Position numbers and translations under genes: made by a program. 64,000 nucleotides of DNA. It comes from Helianthus annuus (lineage: Eukaryota; Streptophyta; Magnoliopsida; Asterales; Asteraceae). The notes under the pieces were generated by a model. The model saw only the letters and a program-made list of their open reading frames with translations. It searched no databases and was not told the origin of the DNA. The stretch is from positions 113,175,660 through 113,239,659 of the forward strand of contig NC_035448.2 in assembly GCF_002127325.2 (NCBI RefSeq), read 5' to 3'. Positions within the stretch are counted from its first letter, which is position 1; the number at the start of each line of letters is the position of its first letter. Of this stretch, positions 43,901 through 56,341 are shown in pieces.

Positions 43901-44259
43901 GGTGCACGCATCACTATCCAATCGTCCGGAATAACCAAACCCGGTTTCAACACCAATGCCTCAGTATTTGTAAAATGGACCGAGTGACCCTTGTCGCAGA
44001 CTTGTGACACGCTCATCAGATTGTGTTTAAGCTGCTCAACATAGTTCACTTTGTCCAATGTGATCTTCCCATTCGTCACTTTACCTCTTCCAGTAATCCT
44101 ACCACCTTTAGCACCAGCAAAATTAACATGTCCACCATCATATTCTTCAAATTCAGAAAACAACCTCGCATCCCCCGTCATGTGCCTGGAGCAGCCACTA
44201 TCAACATACCATAAGTTGATAATCCTCCTTAGCAGCTCCTGCACACACCAACCAAAAGA
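40915..44259 (-). pseudogene. pol: B pol polyprotein, one in-frame stop
   Basis: Open from the codon after the gag stop (44260-44262), same frame. Protease has [10 protein letters not shown], integrase HRRIAHIHYRKM with the zinc site, HMDLFGPV, then a TAG at 43480-43482 within the integrase core. From 43479 the frame is open to 40915: [19 protein letters not shown] with [15 protein letters not shown] and [10 protein letters not shown]; RNase H with [17 protein letters not shown] and [16 protein letters not shown] replaces the expected C-x-x-C of the integrase zinc site (A has CVACAKG), a second probable defect. Confidence 0.92.
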
Positions 44260-47200
44260 TTAGTTAGAGTGGGGGACCCAAGCCTTGATGGTCTTGGGTC
44301 GTCCAAATTCATCAACTACAGGAACATCCATCCAATGTCCATCACTCCTAACTGGAGTCTTGGATCTTGGACCTGTTGATGGAAATGGGCAGGATTTCCA
44401 TAAGGTCTCTGGTCCTGTGGGTTCCTATATGTGTTTGGACTATGTGACCTTTGAAATCTTGAGTTTTGATTCCAAGAAGCTTGATTGTTGTAATTTCTAA
44501 AGCCATCGTTATAAAAAGTTCGACCACCATTATTTTGCTATCGATTTTGATATTGACCTTGACTTCTGAAATTATTTGAATTTTGGTTGTTCATTCTTGG
44601 TGAACTACTTCTAGGTCTCTCATGTCTGCCTGATGTAGATTCAGGCTGAAATCTTGGTTGATTTCTTTGAAAACGAGGAACTTGAAGAGTTCCTTTTTCA
44701 GCCTTATCTACACCACTAGCAACACCCTGTTGTTGCTTTGGAGCAGATTTCTTTGGAGAGTTAGACTCTCTTTCCTTTTTATCACCGTTCTTTTCTGGTG
44801 ATTTTCCTCTTTGTTTCTCACTATCTTGTGCTTCAATCCTTTTGTTAGGACAGCAGCTAGCTATATGTCCCTTTGTGTGACATTTGAAGCACGATCTCTT
44901 TTTCGAAGACTTCTCACCTGAAGCCTTTGAACTAGATTCTGGTTTTGATGATGATGCCTTGGAAGGATTTTGTTCAGTTTGCTTAATTGCAGATTTTTCT
45001 ATGTTTTTGTTTTTAGCAAACTCTACATTTGATTCCTTTTCGATAACAGCTGTTTCGGTTTTCATATCACTTCCTTGAACAAAATTAACCTTTTTAACAA
45101 AAGTTTGATTATTGTTTTTAGAAGGTGTATTTTTCTATTTCAAACCAGGTTTGCTGTTATTTTCCTTCTTGGCATCATTATCTTCAAACACATCATCTTG
45201 ACTGCATGTGAAACTACTTGGTGATGTTGACAGAAAGTCTGTGAACTCATCTTCATCAGGTAAGAAAGAATAGTCATGACTAAGAGGAGGTAGGACTTCA
45301 TTAAAGCCCTGGAATCCCACAATCTTCTTGTCATTACTCTTCTTTAACCCGCCCATCATATGTTTCATAACAAAAGTAGAATCCCTGAATTGACCTAATT
45401 TCTTTTCAAGTTCAACAGTTTTAAGTTTTGCATCTGACAACTCTTTATTTTTATCAGAAATCTCTTTTGTTTTCTCAGCCATCATGTCATGAGCTAAGTC
45501 AATGACTTGAAGTTTTTCATTCAGTTTGCAAGTTAAAGCTTCAATTTCAGCTTCATAGCCTTTTATCTTTTTCAAATATGATGACTCGTTTCTTTTAGCA
45601 AAGAAATTTGATTCTTTTACGTTAGACATTTCGCTCACAAGACTTTTGTTTTGAGTTGACAATTTGTCAACTTCACCCTGTAGTTCACGACACTTTAAGC
45701 AAACAGAAGTAGTAGAGTTACTTACCTCTCCTGTCGATTTTTCTGAGTTGGCCATAAGAGCAGCAAGTTGAGCTCCCAGTCTTTTGATGATTTCATCTTT
45801 CTCGTCATCTTCCATTTCATGCTCAGAATTTGGCTTTTCTTTATCAGCATCAGTTGTCTGATCAACCTTATCTTCCTCAGCTTCAGTCTTTTTCTCAACT
45901 TTAGCATCATCTACTGTAGCTTCACTCTCATCAACTGGCACGATCTCCGCCATAAATGCTTGTGTAACATTTTCATCATTTTCCAAGTGAATGCTCCAGT
46001 CATATGAACCCTCTCTTGCAGTAGAGATCAACGCCCTTGAGTTAGAGTTGTTTGATGAATTTCTATTGTTTGAACTCTGGCTCGAAGTCTTATGCTTTTG
46101 TTTCTGACATTCCCTTGCAAAGTGACCATAACTCTGACAGTTAAAGCACCTGACTTTGGCCTTATCAAAACCTACATTCTTCCCCACAAACTTCCTTCCA
46201 GTTCTGTTCATGAACCTCTTCACACGTCTCGAAATCATGGCCATCTGCCATTGTAAATCCATCTCTTCTAGATCATCAGGGTCAATCTGATCATAGTCTT
46301 CATGTAAGGTAGCAGGATCAGATATCTTCCCCTGAATGTAGTTCTCATAAGAGGCAACAAAGGAAGCAAGTAGTGCAAGATGTTCTTCAGCAGACTTCAC
46401 ACTCATAGGCATTGACTTTACACTGCTAGTTTGCTTTGAGGTTGATGTTCTCTTGACTCCTGTTGATCCTCCTGCAGCAGCTACAAAACACACATCACCA
46501 TCTTCATTAACTGTAACCTGCTCATTATCACACGAAAGAAAAGCAGTGCCAGAGTCGCTAGAAGCATCATGAGATGAAGAAGATGCAAGCCCATTGTAGA
46601 TCCCTGGATCTTGAACCTGATCATATCCAGTGTCCTTCTTCTTCATGCTGAGCTCATAAGCTCTTAGCTTTCCAACAACTTCTTCCAGCTCCTTTGTCTC
46701 ATAGTCAGCTTCTCCCTTTATCATGAGAGTGTAAATATCCCATTTAGCAGGCAGGGCATCTAGCAGCTTGTCATTTTTCTCTATGTCAGAATAGCAGTCT
46801 ATATCATAATTATCCAGCTCTGACATCAGATGGTAGTATCGAGTGATGATGTCCTCAAGTGACTCATTCTTCATGTGCTTAAACACAGCAAACTGCTTCT
46901 TCAGAAGATCAACTTTGTTCTTTTTGACATCAGGATTTCCTTCATATCTCTTCTCTAGAGCATCCCACATTTCTTTTGAAGTAGTGTACTTCTTAAAGGT
47001 ATGTTTGATACTATCAGGTAGGGACATCTTGATAGCAGCCAAGGCTCTCTTTTCAGCCTCATACATTTTCTTATCATTCTCCTGCATGTTCACATAAGCT
47101 GTCACACGAGGTCTGCCTTCAAAATCATGCATAGGGTTTGTGTACCCGTCAACAATACAGATCCACATGCGAGTGTCCTGATATTCAATGAAAGATTGAA

Positions 47201-47315
47201 ACCTATCCTTCCATGTCAAGTAGTTTTCCACCTTCATCATCTTAGGTGGTTTGTTGGTTGTGCCAACCTCATGCTCCATCCTTAAGAGTTCGTTCAATTT
47301 AGTCATGTTCGACAT
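44260..47315 (-). pseudogene. gag: B gag, two stops and a frameshift
   Basis: Starts MSNMTKLNELLRMEHEVG. UBN2 core about 25-235 (YLTWKDRFQSFIEY; MWDALEKRYEGNPDVKKN), first knuckle CFNCQSYGHFAREC near residue 390, acidic stretch, long coiled coil (about 530-650). A TAG at 45135 interrupts; the same frame resumes with the second knuckle CFKCHTKGHIASCC near 44880 and a basic QN-rich tail, meets a TAG at 44538, and near 44370 shifts frame to reach the end AWVPHSN and TAA (44260-44262). Two distant knuckles and the WVP ending mirror the A gag. Confidence 0.88.
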
Positions 47316-48275
47316 TTTAACATAAGCAGACTGGCAAAACCGAACAAATTTTGTCCGAAATCTGTTTTTATCAAATTATACCGTTAGACTCGTCTCGAGA
47401 ATACGATTCCAATGATATATAATGTCGAAGACCTTTTTTTTTTCCTAAAAATCCAAGGATTCCAACAGTGCAAACGGTTTGTCCAAATGAGTTACGGATA
47501 GTTTTCTAAACGCGAAACAGTGAAATTTTTCTTACGCAAGCCAAGAAAAATTCCACCCCTTCCGAAATGATCAGAAAAGGTCCGAAATGGTCAGGAATGA
47601 TGATGCTTATCCGGAATGGTCCGAAATGGAGATGATTTTTCCGAAATGAACACCTTTCTGTAAGGATTCCAACGGTGCAAACGGTTTGTCCAAATGAGTT
47701 ACGGATAGTTTTCTAAACGCGAAATAGTGAAATTTTTCTTATGCAAGCCAAGAAAAATTCCACCCCTTCCGAAATGATCAGAAAAGGTCCGAAATGGTCA
47801 GGAATGATGATGCTTATCCGGAATGGTCCGAAATGGAGATGATTTTCCGAAATGAACACCTTTCTGTCCGAAATGCACTAGTCAGATCCTAATGTAACAC
47901 TCTGGTCCGAAATCAATCACTTTCTGATCCGAAATGAAACAGATCTGGTCCGAAATTCAACAGTTTTGTCCGAAATGGTTGAATTCTGGTCCAAAATGCA
48001 ACCCTTCAGTCCGAAATGCAAGATTTTGATCTGGAATGCAAGCCTTCAAATCCGAAATGGTCCGAAATTGATTGTTTCTGGTCCGAAATTGATGCTGATA
48101 ATCCGAAATGACTGATTTTTGGTCCGAAATCCAAGTATTTTGATCAGTAATGATCCGAAATGCTTGAATCTTATCCGAAATCAGCAGCAGAACACGAACT
48201 CAGCCTCCGAAAACGTCCAAAAACACCGATTTTTCTGCAGAAACGATTCTGAACCAAGCCAATCAAGAGCCGAAT
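47316..48275 (-). repeat. B 5' leader with TCCGAAATG repeats
   Basis: Non-coding. From 47540 to 48200 more than 25 copies of GGTCCGAAATG, ATCCGAAATG and variants on the plus strand. It includes a 207-bp direct duplication (47455-47661 and 47662-47866). Confidence 0.8.
47455..47866 (-). repeat. 207-bp tandem duplication in the B leader
   Basis: Both copies begin AAGGATTCCAAC and end AACACCTTTCTG. They differ at only a few bases (CAGTGC/CGGTGC, AAACAG/AAATAG, TACGC/TATGC, one T-run). Confidence 0.9.
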
Positions 48276-48287
48276 GCTCTGATACTA
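48276..48287 (-). other. B primer-binding site (one mismatch)
   Basis: TAGTATCAGAGC on the minus strand, one base off the consensus TGGTATCAGAGC, two bases from the LTR. Confidence 0.85.
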
Positions 48288-48289
48288 AT

Positions 48290-48753
48290 TGTAAGTCCCC
48301 TAACGCGTGTGGATCGTAACAGAATTGTCGATCTAACCTAGAGTGCAGAATCCCCTAGATTAGATTTCACAGAAAACGAGTAGAACACGAATCACTTCAA
48401 ACCCGATCTTTATTGATTATCTTCGTAACGATTACAATCAATCAAGATCCTAATTCGTCCAAGCCTTTGTCTTTCACGAATTCTCTCCAAGTGATTAAGG
48501 TGATTAGAAGATTAACCTAAACCCTAATGCTAAGCTTTGTTTATATAGGACAAAGCTTTGGATATGGGTTAGGTCTTGGGCAAGGCCCAATTCGCAAACC
48601 CTCCCCCATATGTGGGTTTGGTTTGGCCCAATCACTTTTAATTCACTATTACAAACTATTACAAAGCTAAACCCGCTAACTGTTTATCTTTTTACTAATT
48701 ACAAGATATCCAAAGACCAAATCTAAGCTGTTGTCACAAAACATGCACCAACA
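48290..48753 (-). repeat. B 5' LTR (464 bp)
   Basis: TATA box TATATAAA on the sense strand at 48540-48547. Followed by TSD GGAAG (48754-48758). Confidence 0.93.
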
Positions 48754-49358
48754 GGAAGTCTGGATGAATGATCCATGGATCCTTGAACTTGGGCTGAGGA
48801 TCCTTGATGATTGAAGTAGGATCCTTGAGGTTGGAACATATCCATGTATCCTTCTGAGCGAAGGAAGGATCCTTGAGGCTGGGTCATCACCAATGATCCC
48901 TGTTGGTGAATAGAGGATCCTTGTGGTTGTGTCATCGCTAGTGATCCTGCTGATGAATAGAGGATCCTTGAGGATGTGTGATGGACACTCGGGTTTGTTG
49001 TGCCACAGTTACTGGAGTGACAAAGTCCAACATTCTAGGCACCAATTGAGACTGATCCTCAGCTGGCCTCTTTTGCTTCTTGATATCATCGATTTTGCGA
49101 AGGACCCTTTGGTTGGTTTTGTCTTGCTGTTCCATGTAGCTTTTGATTTGCAAAAAAAAAAACGTAAATATCACTGTTAGTATTAGTAGAAGATGAAGTA
49201 GTAGAAGTTTTGGATCCTTGGAAGACAGATGATGTCTTCTTCTAAGCATTTTCCACATTCTTATGGAATAGTAAGGGAATAGGAGGTAATGATGCACTGG
49301 TTTGAGATGAGGTAACCATCGGCATGGCACTTGAAGTGGATTTTTTGTGAGAGGCCAT
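48754..49358 (-). pseudogene. gag: I gag, first segment
   Basis: Starts at ATG 49358 (MASHKKSTSSAMPMVTSSQ), homologous to the gag start of D and C. An in-frame TAG follows about 40 codons later. A few degenerate units of the GGATCC repeat lie at 48770-48960. B interrupts at 48754. Confidence 0.8.
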
Positions 49359-49408
49359 GGAGTTGATGAAAATGAACACAAAAAAGCTTTAGAATTGAAG
49401 CACCACTT

Positions 49409-49428
49409 GCCCCATGGTGGGCGCCAAA
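49409..49428 (-). other. I primer-binding site
   Basis: Minus strand TTTGGCGCCCACCATGGGGC, identical to C, next to the I LTR. Confidence 0.75.
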
Positions 49429-49429
49429 T

Positions 49430-50103
49430 TGTTTTGGTTAAAAATCAGTTTAAGGATAATGTAACCCAATTTTGATTGTGAGATAGAGTGCTTATGTGTA
49501 TAAACAACAATTCAATCAATTTGTAAAGTAAAAATGATAATGAACACAGATATTTGTACGAGGAAAAAGCCCTTGATCCTTATGAGATCTCCGGAAACAA
49601 AAAACCACGGGTGATGGAAACTACCGATCACCAACTATATTGAAAAGTAACTAGTAAGTCAATACAACTTCGGAAGACAATGAGCTCAATCAATTGAAAC
49701 TAGTGTTTGAAGTTTGAGTGTTTGCGAGAGAGAATGTGAATGTTGTCGTTTGTGTTGTTATTATCCCTAAAATGAGCCTCATTATCCCCTTATAAAAATG
49801 GAAATAAGTAGATAACAAACAATCCAAAAATTGTGCAAGTATCCCCATGTTCTCCATAACGGCTACATTCGTACATGCACGTACCCATTGAGAGCATATT
49901 CACTGATATTCCTGCATAGACCAAGTCCAATTCGTTAATTACCTGCGAATACAAGTTTAAACATAGGATACAATTGTTAGTCAGTATAAGTAATAATTAG
50001 GATCCTTTATCCTCAGACTACCTGCACCATCCATTAAGGATCAATGATCCAGGCTAAATCTAAGGATATGTGATCCATAGCGTTAAAAATTAATCCCCTA
50101 ACA
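49430..50103 (-). repeat. I 5' LTR (674 bp)
   Basis: Sense start TGTTAGGGGATTAATTTTTA, end AACCAAAACA. TATA-like TATAAGG near 49794. Same family as the C LTR. The other LTR of I is not in the window because C and F cover or replaced that side. Confidence 0.85.
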
Positions 50104-50724
50104 CAAATGACATTAAATTTAAACACACGAGTACAGAACCAAACCTAGTGACGAATGCCCTTTATTGTCACTTCCTTGTCATGGGAAATTGATTGAGGTA
50201 TGCATATGTCGGGTTTCAATCATCCAAATCCCTACCTTGGAAAATGGATTGTATATCACACTAAAAGATCTTTCATCGTACTAATGTTGGCTTTATCCCC
50301 AAAGCTAAGGGTTGTGTAAGATTTATGAGTTAAGAGAGCCTTTATGTTAATGATAATGAATATGAACGTGTGTTTACCATTTAAATGATTCAAGTATATA
50401 AAAATGTTTACAAGTTGAATTGTATTATGAAAACATTTTAAGTTGTATTTGACATGTTTCCATCCCAAAAGTTATAAAAAGGGGTTATGAAGAACTCACC
50501 TACGGTTTTTAATGAGCTTCTTGTGTTCTTGGACAATGTTTAACAATTAAAGACGGACCCTAAAGTAATGATAGTGGTAGTTTAGGGTCTAAAGATGTTA
50601 TATTGTCATTTTTCTATCTATATATATACAGGGCATGAGGGTTGGCTTGATTGGTTTCGATGTGGGATAAACGCAATTACTCAAATCAAACATAACAGGT
50701 TTTTTATTTTTATTATTATATATT
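50104..50724. other. Unassigned 0.6 kb between I and H
   Basis: No ORF longer than 70 codons, no repeat of other parts of the window and no RNA gene that I can recognise. Contains a short TATATATATA tract near 50621 and a T-rich/AT tract before 50724. May be original genomic DNA or an unknown element. Confidence 0.5.
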
Positions 50725-53700
50725 GTAACAAACCCCAGTAAATGATGTACGATGTAAAACAATATTAATTATCAATAAAACGATGTGTTTTGGTGTTATT
50801 ATGTGTGTATTTGTGTTTGATGATTTTACGATTTGATTCGAGTTCGATTTCAAGCTTTAAATCGCTTTCTGGAAGGTTATACACAAACGGGTGCGTAAAC
50901 GTAACCAGTTTAACGCGACAAACACTCCGGGATAGTGACATAGGCTTAACATACCTATATAACCTAAACATAACTTAGAAATAAGTTTTGGAAGGTTTGG
51001 TGTGTCGAAAACAAGTTTATTCGATCGCAGGGACTATTTGCGTCAAACTGCGAAACTATCCTGATTCGTATGGTAAGGAACATTACGGAACTTGATCATA
51101 AGTTAAAAATACCCTAAATATCCTTTACATAGCTTAGAAATAGGCTTTGAGGGGTTCGGTATGCGAAAATAAACTTTTTGATTAAAAGGGACTAAAAGCG
51201 TCAAAAGTGCATAAGTTTGCATTTTCGCGCATATATTACGTTCTAAACATATCCGGATATCCAAAAACATTTTAATCATTAGAATATCTTATTTTAATTA
51301 TTGGAACGCAAAAATACCATTCATCGCTTAACTTGGATCGTTTTTACGTCCGTTTGAGTTTTCGTCGTAATTAACCGAATAACGCAACCGTATGACCAAA
51401 CGAACCGACATCCGAGATGTTTTTGAGCATATTTCATGTTCCCTATGCTGTAACATCCTTGTAGAGCCTTGAAAATGGGTTAACGGGGTTCAAACGCGTC
51501 GAAAATGGCATAAACGAGCTGCAGGGACCATTTTTGCCATTTTGGCAAACTTTCTGGTAGCTGGCATGTGGTGGAGCTGCGCCACAGCCTAATGGTTGTG
51601 CTGTGGAGGCACGCCACTGCCTCATCTGGAAAGAAACTTCATTTTTGACACTCAGGTTGATTTTCATGGGCCTAAATGTAACTTTTTCAATATCGTGTGA
51701 TGGTTTTGGACAACCCTAGTATTCCAAAACCATGTGCCTTACATGTATGGTCCAGATCGAAGCTCAATTATCGAGGCACGATCCTAATTCTTGTGGAAAT
51801 TCTATAAATACCCACCATTTTTCACTTCATCTTCCACACATTTGCTCTCAAATCCTTCTCTAACTTGAAGCTCTCCTTGTGAAGCTTCATACTTGAGAAA
51901 CTTTGAGTTCAAATCTTCATAGCTTGGACCCTTTGTTATTTTGTTTCGTGCTTGTTAATGTATTTCAAGCATGAAAGTCAAACAGTGTTTGAATTTCTGC
52001 TTTGACCACGATTTGGTCAACACAAAGATCGTTCGAACTTTGCAACGTGAGCGTAATCACGATGGTTATAGTCCCGTGTGACTATACCTACTGATTACCA
52101 CGTCGATTAGTCGAAGTGACGAGTCAAAGTTTCGGTCAAAATACGTGTTTATGCGTATTTTGCATCGAAGCTATTTTCGGGTATCAAAACACTTTGTTTT
52201 GATATCAAACTTGTTTTCTAACTTAGTTAAACATGTTTTAACATGTTTAACTCGTCACTTTTAGTCTAGTGCTTGTGTAGAGTCGTAAGTCAAGCGGTCT
52301 TGACAACCGCTTAGACTTTCGAACTCGACCCGTTTGGTCGATCATTAGGATCCGACCAAGCATGTTTAGTGACCATAGTTGTATAGGGAATAACCTTTCG
52401 AGGTTATACCTTATGGTCACTTAGTTTAATTAGTTGTATGATAGGTAGTTTATATGCCTTAGGTAAATGACCAAAATGCCCTTTCATGCATAATTGGTAT
52501 TTAGGCATATGTAACTTAAACTTTTGTCACTTAACTGATTATGCAACATATTTAAACATGTTAAGGCATATAATACTTGTCATAGGACTAGTTAGGTGTC
52601 TCGAACACGCATTCACGCGAACGACACGTTAAAGTAGAATAAGCTACCTTAATGGGTCGTAACGGGTCGAAAGCACTTAGGATAGGTTCCGATTTAGAAT
52701 GTAGGCTTTGTTAAACCATATCACATGAGTTCCAACACTCATTTGGTTTACAAAACCTCATTCTACCCAATCTTCCGATTTAGGTGTCGATTTATTAACT
52801 AGCGATCCGATTACTAGGTGCTACTTGAATCCCTTGGTTTACTCGAGCTTTGCTAGTTCATTTAATCAAGGATACTTTGCACTTCGATGTGAGTACATAG
52901 TTCCCCGATTTTACTATTTTTGATTGTTTTGGGGTGATTTATATGTGTTAAACGATTTCAATGCTTTTAACGATGATTTCAAAAACGAATACTATGGTTT
53001 ATATTAAACAAGAACGATTTCGATAATGGGAACGAACTTGTTGGACGTAGTTACATAACGAATAACATTCATTAACATTGATCAAGCCGACCAGTATTAG
53101 GTGATGGTACCATAGGATCTGACAAATCCCGTTATCAGACTACACCCATGGTTATGTCTGGGGGTTTGTGGGTAACGACTGAACCTGTTAATTGTTAACT
53201 TACCCTATGGTGGTTTGTTAATAGAAGTTGAACGATGGACGAGTTACGAAGGTTTTAATGTATTCCACGAGACGACCAAAAGTAGTTTTCACAATTAAAA
53301 CAAGAACGATTTTGAACGATTAAACGAGTTTGAACGATTAAACAATTGATACGATGGAACGATTTGAACGACTGGAACAATTTAAACGAGTTAAACGAAT
53401 TGAACGAAAGATTGGTTTTTGGGTAGTGTTTAGATAACGGGACAGGTGTAATGTGATAAAACATGGTAGATACGCCGCTGGTACTTCTTATATATAAGTG
53501 TTTTTATCATATTATATTCTGTGGCGTTATTTAGTTCACTTTGGCGAACGATTTGAAATGATATCACACAAACAATGTTTACCAAACGATATAAACCATA
53601 CGGGTTATTTTACGGGAACAAATTACGATTTGGGTTTACATAAACAAGTGTTTTGAGTTAAGATTCATGGCAACGAGATTTTATAAACTATAACCAATCT

Positions 53701-54127
53701 GTTTTGACTTGGTTATTCATTTTACAATACAAATATTTTACCTAACAAGGTTTACAAATATCGATTTACGAAGTTGTACGAATTATCTAAACATATAAAT
53801 GTGCCATGAATCTGACATTCACACAAAACCTATGTGCTCGCCAGCATTTCTTTGCTGACTTTGTTTTACATATGCTTCAGGTGGTGTTGAATGATGTTGA
53901 TTGCTAGGATGCATGCTCACTTAGGACTGAACGAGGCCTTAGTGACTTAATAACAACGATAGACGATATGTAATCTTGTTTGTTTTGTTTCAAAGACAAT
54001 GTTTAATGTAAATATTCTAATAAAACGAAACTTTTGAATACCATGGTTGTGAAACAATAATTCTGCCACTCCACTCCCTGACGTTTCCGCCGCAGTTTCA
54101 TTGTTTTATTGCGGTCGGGATGTGACA
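50725..54127 (+). repeat. H 5' LTR (3.4 kb)
   Basis: No coding content. TATA box TATAAATA at 51803-51810 followed by a C/T-rich stretch (CACTTCATCTTCCACAC), a good promoter candidate. A patch near 53290-53410 is dense in AACGATT/AACGAGTT words. Confidence 0.75.
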
Positions 54128-54134
54128 GAAGAGT

Positions 54135-54146
54135 TGGTATCAGAGC
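54135..54146 (+). other. H primer-binding site
   Basis: TGGTATCAGAGC, seven bases after the LTR. The leader 54147-54702 shows no gene. Confidence 0.85.
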
Positions 54147-54702
54147 TAATGGTTATAGGGAATTAGGTTATTAGTAATGATTTGACCTAGACTATAACTT
54201 TTCTAGGACCCTAACGCAAGAAAATTGCGTTTAGATTTTAAAAACAATACCGTCACCTATCTTTAGGTGATAACCACAACGAGAACACAATAGCAAATCC
54301 GTTTTGAAAATCAATCATCTATTCGTAGATGATTTATTATAAGGTTTTGAACCCTCTAAGTTTGAGTCTTATAATGTGAACACGTGCAATCTGGAAAGGT
54401 GGGTGCCTGTATCCTGAGTTTTCTGTCTAAGGCTAGAGTGTTCATACAAATCCACGTAATCGAACTAGTCACACTTACCTGGGAACTCTTGGGATGAGTG
54501 TCCACTTATAGGCTAAAGCAGATCTTCACGATACATTATATTGACCCATTTACTTTAATTAGTCACTGCGTGTCGTTTGTTTGTTCGAGGTATCGAACGA
54601 ATGATCGCCTTCCTTGTCTTTTATCGATGTTTTCAATACCTCTTTTGTTTATCCAATTTTCGATCTCACTCATTTCTCATGTTTCATTGTTCTTTTTAGA
54701 AT

Positions 54703-54834
54703 ATGCCACCTAGACGTGATCCCGAACAGGACGCTGCAATCGCAGCCCTTGTCGCTCAGCAAATCGCAGCTGTACTTCCGAACCTAGTAACTCAGATTAA
54801 TCAAGCAAACAACAATAACAATAATGCTCATTGT
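54703..54834 (+). pseudogene. gag: H gag, first 44 codons
   Basis: MPPRRDPEQDAAIAALVAQQ followed by a hydrophobic stretch and an asparagine run. This is a typical start of Tekay-type gag. It is interrupted by the G LTR. TTGTTCTTTTTAG just before the ATG resembles a 3' splice site. Confidence 0.75.
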
Positions 54835-56220
54835 TGTAACAACTCTCACTAAAATAATTACTTATTATGTTAATTGTCCAATAGGAAACCCTAATTGAGA
54901 AACCCAAGTGATCCTGCATAAACCCTAAAATTTTCAGAACATTCAGAATCAGGATCAGGGCCCCTAAAACTCAAAGGGGGTAAACCCTAATTGACGATTA
55001 TCTTCGAAATACGTTGTCAAAATTGAAATTCATTCGAACATCGACTCACCAGGGCTATACTAGTGACGAAGCAACCCTAGGCTAGGGGGCACGCCCCGTG
55101 ATACGCGACAGGGGGAGAGGATCCCTCCGCGACTCGCGGGCGGGTCAAATTTCGGGTATAAATAGGGGGCCTGGGACTTGATCAGATTGCTTGTTTCGAC
55201 GTAAAATTTCGTTTCATGCACTGAGATATACGTAGATTACTATAACAACACACACAAACACGAAACGCTACCGCGATAAACAGGGTAATAACTCGGTCGC
55301 TATTACGATTCAACGTCCGATCGATTGAAACTATCCAATGAATGTTTAAGTGCTGCTTAAATTGGGTTTATACTTTGTCACTCGTCATTAATTCGATGGA
55401 TGTTTAAGTATCGCACTTTGTCATTTGTTGTGAGGGTTTAATCTCGTGAATTGTCGTAAATGTTGTATTAGTTACTAACCTAGTTTCGTGTGCATTGTTA
55501 TTAAATTAGGTTAAACAAGCTAATCAGTAGACTAAACTCCCCCCACATAAATCTGCAATGTGAGTCATTCTCTTTTTATCAATTATGCTTTACAAAACTC
55601 CAAACTATTTTCAAAGTTATAATTACAGGGAATAAGTCTTTATAGTCTTCATTACAGCCGGTATGTGGGATTTTGTATACATTACTTGTTAATCCATCAC
55701 CATTGGACACCGAGATAGCCAAGGGGTGATATGACCATAGTCACAGACACCATTGGACAACGAGATAGCCAATGGGTGGTCGAATGACAAATACCGTGGG
55801 TATATGGTTGACATGTAGAAACATTGTAATCGCTCTTAATACTGTAAATTGTAACAATAATATCGTTTTAGACAAAATGAATGATTCACTCAGTATTTCC
55901 CGCTGACAAAACCTTTTTCAAACATGTTTCAGGTGATCTGTTGTGATCTAGGAAAAGTGTCGTGAAGCACTACAAGCTTAAGGAAGTGGCTCAATATAAA
56001 TGAATAAAGAAACATGTTTTGTAAAATAAAGATTTCCCAGTGAAATCACTTTATTGTAAATTACAGGGTTTTATCCCTAAAATTATGTAATAAAGTAAAC
56101 GGGCATTTTTAGTATTAAAAGATCCTGTATTAAAGACTTCTGCTGTCGCCTAAATTAAACACCACGGGGTTCCTGTCCCACGGTTCTTGACCGGGTCAAA
56201 CCGGGGATAGGGTCGTGACA
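54835..56220 (+). repeat. G 5' LTR (1386 bp)
   Basis: TGTAACAACTCTCAC to AGGGTCGTGACA. TATAAATA at 55157-55164. It contains an internal near-repeat of ACCATTGGACAACGAGATAG at about 55700 and 55750. Confidence 0.92.
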
Positions 56221-56228
56221 GGAAAAGG

Positions 56229-56241
56229 TGGTATCATAGCC
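56229..56241 (+). other. G primer-binding site (one mismatch)
   Basis: TGGTATCATAGCC; consensus would be TGGTATCAGAGCC. Confidence 0.8.
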
Positions 56242-56341
56242 ACTGATTTAAGCAAATTAAGTATTCAGCAAAATACTTAATTCTACTGATTGCCATTCTG
56301 TGATTATGTGTTTTATTAACTGACTATTTGTTAGTTACAGT

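Larger units (their letters stand above)
38892..48753 (-). mobile_element. Element B: Copia (Sirevirus-like), 9.9 kb, decayed
   Basis: LTRs 38892-39355 and 48290-48753, both 464 bp with 8 differences; TSD GGAAG on both sides. Leader, gag and pol lie on the minus strand. It has no third ORF like that of A. gag has two stops and a frameshift, pol one stop. The 1.56 kb between pol and the 3' LTR shares boxes and hairpins with A and E. Confidence 0.93.
50725..54834 (+). mobile_element. Element H: 5' end of a Gypsy element
   Basis: A 3403 bp LTR (50725-54127, TGTAACAAACCCC to GGATGTGACA), a PBS, a leader and the first 44 codons of gag. G is inserted in gag at 54834; the rest of H must lie beyond the window. 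LTR length, PBS and the gag start MPPRRDPEQD fit the Tekay/Del chromoviruses. Confidence 0.8.

Noticed and set aside
51443..51667. Minus-strand 74-codon ORF in the H LTR
   Set aside because: Isolated, within a long LTR, with no partner or motif.
54498..54713. 71-codon plus-strand ORF in the H leader
   Set aside because: Overlaps the true gag start in another frame; no motif; likely chance.
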